A stretch of DNA of 64,000 nt from Geotrypetes seraphini (taxonomy: Eukaryota; Chordata; Amphibia; Gymnophiona; Dermophiidae): positions 67,725,006 through 67,789,005 of the forward strand of contig NC_047094.1 in the NCBI RefSeq assembly GCF_902459505.1, read 5' to 3'. Shown here piece after piece: positions 56,010-64,000 of the stretch. The notes under the pieces were generated by a model that did not search any database, was not told the DNA's origin, and saw nothing but the letters and a program-made list of their open reading frames with translations. Numbering within the stretch: the stretch's first letter is position 1; every line of letters begins with the position of its first letter. A program made the translations under genes and the position numbers.

Positions 56010-56519
56010 ATTAAATACTTGTTAAACTAAATCCATACTAGAAACAAACACAGCTTTAGAAAAGTTTATAGCCCTGATGTTTTGGAACTTTAGATATTGT
56101 TCTTTTTTTTTCTTCACTTTTTTCTCTATTATTAAATTGTCTCCAGATAATGCAATGTCCACAGAACATTTTAAAATCTTTTTACATTCAAGGAAATGAT
56201 GAGCCTTACCCAGGTCCACATTTCAAACATTTTTCAGATTGCAGCAAGCCAATTCCAAACCCTCACCTGAGCTGCGTGAGAATCGTGCATCTTTCACTTT
56301 TCCAGTTTGACAAGGAAATGCCCATCTTATCTGTTGGCAGAGATTTACCTAAGGTTTAGAATTATGCAGTATCAAAGCCTGTACTCTTTAGTTCTTGTTA
56401 TAACCAGAGAGATCACAAATTTTCCCTTTCCCGCTCAGAAACCATCATAAAAAAACATTATCAAAAGGTGCTGATCAAACGGATTTACTCTCTCCTTGCT
56501 TGACCGTTCAGTGAAAATG
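56010..56519. other. Intergenic, nothing recognised
   Basis: AT-rich, no supported feature. Confidence 0.4.
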
Positions 56520-56521
56520 TA

Positions 56522-56822
56522 TGAGGGTCATTTCATAAATAATGAAATGCTCCCTACAGTCCAGACATGAGACCACCAGACTGACCTATGCGTGGACATC
56601 GTTTTGCATCTCTGGAAGAGCTTTCTTCCGCCAGTACCTGAGCCATTTGGCAACTAAACTAAAACAGCGTCTTGGATAGAATAATTAAGCTTCCCAGATG
56701 TTGGGGCTCGGTCATTGCAAAGAAGGGAGACTATATTGAAGGATTGTAAAGAAATACTTGAAAAAAACAACCAACATGTAAATTTTAAAAAATAGTGTGC
56801 ATTATTTATGAAATAACCCCCA
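56522..56822 (+). mobile_element. mariner DNA transposon, internally deleted
   Basis: TIRs are TGAGGGTCATTTCATAAATA and TTATGAAATAACCCCCA, with TA on both sides (56520-56521, 56823-56824). The remaining coding text YSPDMRPPD, then FASLEELSSAST and RWDSVIAKKGDY-like is the C-terminal end of a mariner transposase. Confidence 0.8.
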
Positions 56823-57169
56823 TACAAAGAATTATTTCCCTGTCTTCTGGAACTTCTCCAATTTTGGCATGACAAAACAGTACACTTTTACTGTCATTAT
56901 AAATTAAGGGTTCCTTATATTAAGCCACATTAAGTGCTAATGTACTCAACATGGCAAAACTGTTTTGCATTATTTTTGCCATTTGTGTATGTTAACTCTG
57001 TGGTATTTTGGGGGAGGGATTTTTTTGAAATAAATTAAGTGTGTAATATGCTCTGTACCCTCACCTGCTGCAATTGAATCGCAAATAAACTTAAGAGCTT
57101 TTTTTTCAAAGATGCTTATGATATTTAGGAGTCCCAGCCTATTTTCGCTTATTTTCATAAGGCTACTTC

Positions 57170-57415
57170 TTTTATTTCCCTCCTATTGTTTTTTTACCTT
57201 AATCGTTCTTCTTTCTATCATTATTATTGTATTTCATTACCCTGCCTTTCCCTTTGTTTTCCTTTTCTGTTTATTTTGTTAGTCGTTAATTTAAAATGTT
57301 TTGTTCAGTGTTCACCTGTTTTTTATAACCCCTGTATTATCTGTAAATTTGAAATATTTGTTCATCGCTTAGATATTTGAGTAAGCGATAAATCAAATAC
57401 TTAATAAACTTGAAG
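57170..57415 (+). mobile_element. LINE (L2-like) 3' tail
   Basis: TTGTTCATCGCTTAGATATT, then TGAGTAAGCGATAAATCAAA and TACTTAATAAAC is the conserved 3' end shared by L2-like LINEs. Confidence 0.5.
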
Positions 57416-57769
57416 GATGAACAGCTGGAGACCATCATTGCACTGTTACTGTCCCTGGCCTTCCATTGTGCCTGAAACACGCATAATTACATTATTCCAC
57501 ATCAGATGTACATGTGTATGTTTAAAAAATAATAATTATAAAGAAAGGCACTTATCTGTTGATTGATAAAGTCAGGAAAATCCCCAAACAGCGACTCAGC
57601 AGGATGGCAAATACCTTCTGCCCGGGACATCCAGTGAATAATAAATAATGTGCTCATTATTGTTATTCTAAACCATCAGCTCTCCCCAATTTTTCACCTC
57701 CTCATCCTCCAGGTGCATTTCCTGCCTGAAAACTATTGTGCATCCCCTCTCTCAAAAAAGTCGGCAAGA

Positions 57770-57960
57770 ATGAGAATGAGAAAAGATGAGTGGGAGGGTT
57801 AAGAAACAGAGCAGAGGGAGAAACAGAAAAAAGGAGGGAGAGTGAGGTAGTAACAGAAAAAAGGGAGGTGGGAAGGAAGCAGAGAAACAGGAGAGGGAGA
57901 GAAAAGAATGTGTAAAACGGTTGTCAGAAAAGGTTGGGCCAAACAAAGGAGGAAGTGGCA
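57770..57960. repeat. GA-rich tract
   Basis: Purine-rich + strand (GGGAGAGAAAAG, GAGGGAGAGTGAGG). Long - strand frames here are composition artefacts. It lies just upstream of the CNFN promoter. Confidence 0.6.
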
Positions 57961-58049
57961 GTAGATGGGTGCGACCATTTTTTCCTTTATTTTCCTGTGG
58001 CATGTGCACCTTTCTGAATTGCTCAGTTGGATCATTTGAAAATTTTTTT

Positions 58050-58113
58050 TTTTTTTTTGTAATGAGAGGGAAGCAGCTGCAGGTATAAAAAGTTTCACTC
58101 CTGGCTAGTCAAA
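58050..58113 (+). promoter_or_regulatory. CNFN: TATA promoter of CNFN (probable)
   Basis: TATAAAA at 58084-58090 within CAGGTATAAAAAGTTTCACT. About 30 bases on begins a short exon that ends in a good donor. Tissue-restricted epidermal genes often have TATA promoters. The link to the coding exon 3 kb downstream is inferred. Confidence 0.55.
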
Positions 58114-58160
58114 GTTGTGCTTGTACTGACAAGAAGAAACCCCAGAGCCCATCCACGCAG
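58114..58160 (+). other. CNFN: CNFN non-coding exon 1 (probable)
   Basis: From about TATA+30 to ATCCACGCAG|gtagga at 58161. It contains no ATG. It would splice to 61149. The start is estimated. Confidence 0.5.
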
Positions 58161-58179
58161 GTAGGACAGAAGACAGTCC

Positions 58180-58510
58180 TCTTCTCCTTATCTTTCACTT
58201 CTTTATTTCACTTTCTATGACCCTCTCATTCTCCTTTCTTTCCTTATCACTCTCTCCTCTTCCCCCAATTTCTTATTTCTATTCCTCTCATCCTATCCCC
58301 TTCCATCTCTCCCTTCTGTCATCAAGTTCTCCCCTCTGTCTCTCCCTCAGTCTCTCCCCTTCATCCTCTCCTCTCTTCCTTTTTTCCCCTATTTCTTTCC
58401 TTGCTGTCTTTCTCCATTTTCCCTTTCTTCTAGCCTATACCCTTTATATTTCTGTCTTTATCTCCTCCCTATTCTCTAAACCTTTCTTCTGCATTTATTT
58501 GTCTCTTTAT
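58180..58510. repeat. CT-rich tract
   Basis: Nearly pure pyrimidine on + at the start of CNFN intron 1. The long open frame is a composition artefact. Confidence 0.6.
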
Positions 58511-58529
58511 GACTGTACCTCCTCATCTT

Positions 58530-59015
58530 GTTTCTCAGGGGGAGGTGCCTTACAGTAGTTATATCTGAAGAAAATGTTTTAATGCCCTTTGATTGTTACA
58601 ATAAAATATATCTGTACTTGACAGAGTTCATCTCTGGAGAAATTCCCAGTGCAGTGCATCACCGAATTCTGGGCAAGGTTCTCAAAACGTTAATGCCATC
58701 GATAAACTGTTTTCCGGCTGTTTATCCTGCACGCATTGTAGCGGCGGATTATCAAAATGGATTATCTCTGTCTTTAGCGAGGTTTATAGTAATCTCTGAC
58801 AATGGCATGCAAATGTGCTCTTTAACATTCAAATGAGCCCTCTGGTGAATTTTTAAAAATCGCTGAGGCATTTTCGAAGAGCGGCATCGGCTTTTGGTGA
58901 CAAAGAGCAGCGACTGGTCCAGGGGTGCCATTACAGTGCCAGCTCTTGTTTTGACTGTGGCTAATGGGGAAAAAAAAGTGTGTTATCTATATATTTTAAG
59001 TGGAGGGTAGTAAAA
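58530..59015. other. CNFN intron 1, unassigned repeat-like DNA
   Basis: CAAGGTTCTCAAAACGTTAA and ATCGCTGAGGCATTTTCGAA have the feel of a MITE, but no paired ends are found. Confidence 0.3.
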
Positions 59016-59019
59016 TCAT

Positions 59020-59290
59020 TAGGGGTCGAATATCAAATATATGCAGACAATATTATTTTTTCTTCCCAGTGAGTGTATGGGGAGATGAGCTAGAGAAACA
59101 GATGAGTAATTATATGAGTGAAATTTCCAAGCGGATGGAAAGGCAAGGTCTGTGATTGAATGTAGAGAAGACAGAGATTATGTTGGTAGGTAAATCAGAT
59201 TGGGAGAGATGGCCAAAAGAACTAAAAGTGGTAGATGAGATATTGCATGTGAGGGAATCAATGACAATTTGTCTGTCTGTCTTTTCAAAG
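59020..59290 (+). mobile_element. LINE RT fragment (L2/Rex-like)
   Basis: The + reading shows VEYQIYADNIIFFFPV (YADD-type motif with Asn), then LEKQMSNYMSEISKRMERQG and LNVEKTEIMLVGKSDWERW. Old and truncated. Confidence 0.65.
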
Positions 59291-59294
59291 GTTG

Positions 59295-60110
59295 GAGTCC
59301 ATGATTTCTATAGTTCTCCACAGTTCATCCAAGTTGACCACAGCAGGTTTAACTCTCCAAACTGGTCACTTTTATGAACGGAAGATAAAAACTCTCCTGG
59401 CTCCACAGTGAGAATCAATGTCAAGGTTCCAATGAGCTCCTCCAACTCTCTACACACTGCTCCTCCAGGGCTTAGCAGCCTGTTACCTTGGACAGACTGC
59501 ACTGCCTTACTCTCCGTGGGGCTCTCTTTTCCAGGTTGGAGAGGAGCTTGCCCCTGATTCAGACTAAGAAAAACCCAATCCAAACAGGCTTGTCGTAGAA
59601 TTTGTCATGCCTCCTGAAGTTAGAGTTGTTTCCTTCTCTTGGCGTGGGGGCCGCCAATCCAATGTTGCCTGTATTAGATTTCTGGAGCTCCTGGACACCG
59701 GGGGAACTGGCCGGGTATCTCCCTTCCTTTTCCCCATTTCAATGCGGTTTTAATGCTGAGGAAACTTATTAATCGGGCGGCACATAGCCGCTCCCGAATG
59801 AAAGACAGAAGTAAGGGGGAAACTGGGAAACAGACAGGCGTTAGAGGAGAGCTCCATGTCACACGTATATCCTCTCATCATTATATTCTTCAAATCATGT
59901 TGGTCTCAGGCACTGGTCTCTGTTTTCTTATGTCTCCCTTTAACTCGCTTGCCAGGTTCTCCTGACCATTTGACATTTCTTCTTTCTCCATGCTCACCAT
60001 CCATCTTCTATTTCTGTGTATGTATTGTTCCCCATGTTCAGCATCTCCCTTCTATGTCTCCTATACTTCCCTTTCTAGTATTTTCCTTTGCCCCTCTCCA
60101 TGCCTTCATA
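59295..60110. other. CNFN intron 1, possible old LINE 5' region
   Basis: 59300-59880 is GC-richer and may be an antisense LINE leader or ORF1 part. I cannot name it. Confidence 0.3.
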
Positions 60111-60112
60111 GT

Positions 60113-61006
60113 AGCATAGTAGATGACGGCAGATAAAGACCTGAATGGTCCTTCTAGTCTGCCCAACCTGATTCAATCTAAAAATTTGTTGAGGTTGTTG
60201 GGGGGTGTTTCTTCTCCTTAGCTATTTCTGGGCAAGGATCTAAAGCTCTGCCTGGTACTGTTATTAGGTTCCAACTACTAAAGTCAAAGCTCACTCCAGT
60301 CCATCTACACCCTCCCTGCCATTGAAGCCCTCCCTAGCCCATCCTCCCCCAAACAGCCATATACAGACACAGACCATGCAAGTCTGCCCAGTACTGGCCT
60401 TAGTTCTTCAATATTTACTATTATTTTCTGTTCTAGATCCTCTGTGTTGATCCCATGCTTCTTTGAACTCAGTCACAGTTTTACTCTCCACCACCTCTCT
60501 CGGGAGCGCTTTCCAGGAATCCACCACCCTCTCCATAAAGAAGAATTTCCTTACATTACTCTTGAATCTCCCACCCCTCAACCTCAAATTATGTCCTTGG
60601 TTTTACCATTTTCCTTTCTCTGGAAAATATTTTGTTCTACGTTAATACCTTTCAAGTTTTTGAACGTCTGAATCATATCTCCCCTGTCCCTCCTTTCTTC
60701 TAAGGTATACATATTCAGGGCTTCCAGTCTTTCCTCATATGTCTTTTGTCACAAACCTCCTATAATTTTCGTCGCCCTCATCTGGACCACTTCAAGCCTT
60801 TTTGTGTCCTTCGCCAGATACGGCTTCCAAAACTGAACACAATACTCCAAGTGGGGCCTCACCAATGACCTGTACAGGGGCATCAACACCTTCGTTCGTC
60901 TATTGGTTACGCCTCTCTTTATACAGCCCAGCATCTTTGTGGCAGCAGCCACTGCCTTGTCGCACTGTTTTTTCACCTTAGTCCGTCCTCCTTTTTCTGG
61001 AGCCAT
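60113..61006 (-). mobile_element. CR1 LINE, 3' part, distinct subfamily
   Basis: The - frame 61006-60749 reads KQCDKAVAAATKMLGCIKRG, then LMPLYRSLVRPHLEYCVQFW and LEVVQMRATKIIGGL. The 3' end at 60113 has the CATAGTAG tandem and ATGACGGCAGATAAAGACC. This anchors the short tails at 2531, 18851 and 52391 to CR1. Confidence 0.85.
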
Positions 61007-61148
61007 ATGATATTCATGCAGTTTATTTTATCGTATTGATAGTTTATCTTACTTATAAGGAAAAAAACCAAATGAAAGAAAAATGTACTTAAAAAATGTT
61101 TTATCTCCATTACCTCCATCATGCATCTTATTCTATATTTTGTTTCAG

Positions 61149-61259
61149 TCATGGCTCATCCCATCACCAGCCAACCACAGGGAAGCCAAGGTATCTACAC
61201 AAGCCAAAAGACAGCTTGGAGCTCAGATATTATGGACTGCTTCCAGGACATGGGCATCT
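61149..61259 (+). CDS. CNFN: Cornifelin (PLAC8 family), first coding exon (partial gene)
   Basis: The acceptor TTTTGTTTCAG ends at 61148 and the ATG is at 61151. It encodes MAHPITSQPQGSQGIYTSQK, then TAWSSDIMDCFQDMGI, ending with the first base of a Cys codon before a perfect GTAAGT donor (61260). Human cornifelin begins MSYPVTSQPQ and continues with a WHTGLTDCCNDMPVC block as recalled; the TSQPQ start, the W-x(5)-DC spacing and the Cys at the join agree. Cornifelin is a small cysteine-rich cornified-envelope protein. The next exons (CLCGTF-type) are not found to 64000. Same strand and order relative to LIPE as in human. Confidence 0.85.
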
Positions 61260-61516
61260 GTAAGTAATGACCCATAGCATGTCAGACACTTTCGTATGCA
61301 CACATAGCTTCCCCTCCCATACATACAGACACAGGTATCAAAAGTCTGCAATTAATAGTTCACGGTATGTTTTCTCTCTCTCATGCACACACTCACACAT
61401 GCACACACTTACTTCTGTAAATATTAATGCACACACACTGAAGATCTTTTCTTCTTGTAAGTTCATTTCTACTTTTCTTTAACATGTGCACACACACACT
61501 TGTAAATAATGATCTA

Positions 61517-62483
61517 TGAGGGTAAATTGAAAAGTTTCTGACCTGATCAAGAAAGAGCAAGATTAACATCACAATTCTATCACTGTCCGGCAGATGGCAT
61601 TGACAAATGTCTATGGCTAGATTTTTAAGTCAGTTTAATGCCCAGTTTTGTCATGTCAGCTTTTTGAAGTGAACAACTATGGACAAATTGAATATCATGC
61701 ATGATAAAATTCCTTCATTTGAAGGAAAAATTGCCTACCAAAATTAAATCTGGGTTAGACACAGTGTATGGTGATGTGTCTCCTTCATTTTCACCAGTTA
61801 AAACATGGACTGCTGCGTTTAAATATGGCCGAACACGCATTGTTGATGAAGAATGCTCCAGACATCCAAAAACAGCAACTGACAAAATGGTTAATGAAGT
61901 TCACTGAATCATGATGGAAGATCACCGATTGATCCTAAATGAGATAGCAGCTGCTAGCATTTCATCAGAACATGCACACACCATCCTACACAAATATTTA
62001 GGCATGAGGAAATTGAGGGTACAATGGGTACCACATTTGTCAACTGTTGACCAAAAACAAGTTCAACTGGACATTTCAAAAATGTCTCTGGAGTACTTTA
62101 AAAATGTCTCTGGAGTACTTTAAGCGCAATTAGAACAACTTTGTGTGGTATTTTGTGACTGTGGATGAGACTGGGTTCATCACTATACGCCTGAGACAAA
62201 ACAACAATCAAAACAATGGACTACAAGAGGTGAACTGACTCCGAAAAAGTGAAAACGGCTCTGTCAGCTGAGAAGATGATGGCATCTTATGGAATTTCCA
62301 CAGGATAATTTTTATTGACTATCTGGAAAATAGAAAAACTATTAATGGTCAACACTATACTGGCTTATTACAATTTCTAAGCTCCAAAATCAAGATGAAA
62401 CATCCTAATTTGGCCATGAAAAATGTTGTCTTCCACCAGGACAACACACTGACTCATATCAACAACTGTGATGGCGAAATTAA
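61517..62483 (+). mobile_element. mariner DNA transposon, truncated by a CR1
   Basis: TIR TGAGGGTAAATTGAAAAGTT after TA. The transposase text, in shifting frames, is IMMEDHRLILNEIAAA and KYLGMRKLRVQWVPHLST, then FVTVDETGF (first catalytic Asp), FIDYLENRKTINGQHYTGLL and VVFHQDN (second Asp). The third catalytic region is lost where the CR1 begins at 62484. A 22 base tandem duplication (unit ending AATGTCTCTGGAG) lies near 62080-62122. Dead. Confidence 0.85.
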
Positions 62484-63489
62484 GAACATAAGAATAGCCA
62501 TACTGGGTTGACCAATGGTCCATCCAGCCCAGTATCCCATCTTCACGGTCAATTCAAGTCTCAAGTACCAGGCAAAAACCCAAATAGCAACATTCCATGC
62601 TACTGATCCAGGGAACCAGTCACTATTCAAAGCTAAGTCTTTTTTCAAAACTATAAAACCTATGGAAGTATTTACACTCTCAGCATAGCTTTTAGCTAGC
62701 ATATTCAAAGGTACTTTAAATTTAAAATTCTTTTTGAACACTGCAATGATTGGTAGGTGAGGCTGAGTTTTTAGCCTTCATGTCTCTGAGCAGAGTTCTA
62801 AACAAAAATTAGTTCCTTAAGTGTATTGATGAACTAGTGGTGACTTTATTTTTGTTTTACTGATCCAGGGCAAGCAGTGTTTCCCCCATTTCTGTCCCAA
62901 TAGCAGACTATGGACTTTTCCTTCAGGAACTTGTCCAAACCTTTTTTAAACCCAGCTACATTTACTACTCTTAACACATCCTCTGACAATGCGTTCCAGA
63001 GCTTAACTATTCTCCGAGTGACAAAATATTTCCTTCTATTGGTTTTAAAGTATTTCCCTGTAACTTTTAGTGTCCCCTAATCTTTCTAATTTTTGATAGA
63101 GTAAAAAATTGATCCACTTGTACCTGCTCTACCCCACTCAGGATTTTGTAGACTTCAATCATATTTCCCTTCAACTGTCTCTTTTCCAAGCTGAAGAGCC
63201 CTAACCTCTTTATTCTTTTCTCATACAATAGGAGTTTCATCCCCTTTATCATCCTAGTTGATCTTCTTTAAACTTTTTCTAGTTCCACTATATCTTTTTT
63301 GAGATAAGGCAACCACATTTGAATGCAATACTCAAGATGAAGTCACACCATGGAGCAATACTGTTTTACAGAGGCATTATAACATTCATAGTCTTGTTTA
63401 CCATCCCTTTTCTATAATTCCTAGCATCTTGTTTTCTGTTTTGGCTTCCGCCACACATTGGGTGGAAGGATTCAGCGTATTGTCTACAA
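62484..63489 (-). mobile_element. CR1 LINE 3' part, split by an unknown insert
   Basis: The tail AAGAACATAAGAATAGCC starts at 62484. The RT C-terminus KRLGLFSLEKRQLKGNMIEV is at 63252-63067. The body is interrupted at 62614-62857. The hAT at 63490 truncates its 5' side. Confidence 0.8.
62614..62857. mobile_element. Unidentified 244 bp insertion with 13 bp TSD
   Basis: TACTGATCCAGGG repeats at 62601-62613 and 62858-62870, and the CR1 reads straight through when the insert is left out. The insert starts AACCAGTCACTATTC and ends in a T-rich TTTATTTTTGTTT. No pol III boxes or coding motif seen. Confidence 0.7.
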
Positions 63490-64000
63490 CAGAGGTTCTC
63501 AACACATGTATGCGTACCCCATGGGGTATGTGAACTGCGGGGGGGGGGGGGGGGTTACGCAGTGCCACATGGGTCTCCCACCCTCTTTTCTCTTCATACC
63601 CTTGGTGGAGCCACTACTTTCATCACCGCCACCCCTGCAATTAATTTTGCTTCCTGTGTTGAAGAGCAGGCTGAGCTCCCACTATCCCTGTATCTTCCAA
63701 CTATTCTTCCTCTTGTTTCAACGGGTTAGTGGCAGCAATTCATACATACTGCCTACTGCTAACCCGGAATCCTCTCCCCTGCCACATCCTGCCCTCTGTC
63801 AGAACTTCCTGTTTCTGCCTGGGAGGGACACGACAGAGGATAGGCTTCCAGGTTAGCAGCAGGCAGCGTGTATGAATTGCTGCCGCTAACCCATTGGAGC
63901 AAGTGAGAGCAATGTATGCTACTTGTGAGTGGGGTTGGGGAAGAGGAAAAGAAGGAAAATTGTTGCAGGAGGGATGAGAGGGGTTAGAGAGGGAAAAATG
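63490..64000. mobile_element. hAT-type element, runs out of the window
   Basis: It begins CAGAGGTTCTCAACACATGT, then GCGTACCCCATGGGGTATG, a known vertebrate hAT-MITE start. It contains a G-run (63538-63554) and a palindrome (63723-63764 with 63851-63892) whose centre has ACTTCCTGTTTC (63804-63815). The right end is not in the window. Confidence 0.7.

Noticed and set aside
57752-58098. Phe/Leu/Pro-rich - strand frames near 58 kb
   Set aside because: Composition artefact of the GA-rich tract upstream of the CNFN promoter.
1-64000. CRISPR array, rRNA operon or bacterial genes
   Set aside because: No spaced direct-repeat array, no rRNA-like sequence and no operon-like gene packing; the window is eukaryotic.

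Overview
The window looks like vertebrate (tetrapod) intron-rich genomic DNA, most likely from an amphibian and tentatively a caecilian. The reasons are three host genes in tetrapod order, long repeat-filled introns, and a mix of CR1, L1, Penelope-like, DIRS, hAT, mariner and hairpin MITE repeats. DIRS and Penelope elements are absent or rare in mammals and birds. The species call is inference from repeat style only.

Host genes, all on the + strand: (1) the 3' half of LIPE (hormone-sensitive lipase), with coding exons at 7778-8005, 17192-17344, 19833-20242 and 30518-30814 and a 3' UTR to about 32335. The catalytic Ser, Asp and His are all present, and the 5' exons lie before the window. (2) A complete single-coding-exon BTB plus four-zinc-finger gene of the ZBTB6/ZBTB26 type (37831-39033), with a GC-rich promoter near 37.1-37.4 kb. 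(3) The start of CNFN (cornifelin, PLAC8 family): a TATA promoter and non-coding exon 1 near 58.1 kb and the first coding exon at 61149-61259; later exons lie beyond the window. LIPE followed by CNFN in the same orientation matches human 19q13.2 from memory; the ZBTB gene between them is the extra member.

Repeat layout: 1-7.6 kb holds a MITE, a head-to-head pair of Penelope-like copies with a CR1 in each, a foldback MITE and a tRNA-type SINE. LIPE introns hold two DIRS fossils (10.6-14.5 kb and 20.4-27.6 kb), hAT and Harbinger-like MITEs, CR1 pieces, SINEs and L1 pieces. The second DIRS contains a CR1 that in turn contains an ORF1-only L1. Between LIPE and ZBTB (32.7-36.8 kb) are two retro-type foldback insertions with 14-15 bp target duplications, one carrying hammerhead-ribozyme-like motifs, and a second ORF1-only L1. 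From 40 to 58 kb there is a 2.4 kb CR1, several mariner and Tigger relics, and a nested hAT-in-hAT-in-CR1 stack. From 58 to 64 kb the CNFN promoter and first coding exon are interleaved with LINE, mariner and hAT relics.

Nothing bacterial, no CRISPR array and no rRNA gene was seen. The most unusual items are the foldback retro-insertions, the ORF1-only (HAL1-like) L1 family, a possible 34-codon extra LIPE exon, and the altered LIPE phosphorylation sites.
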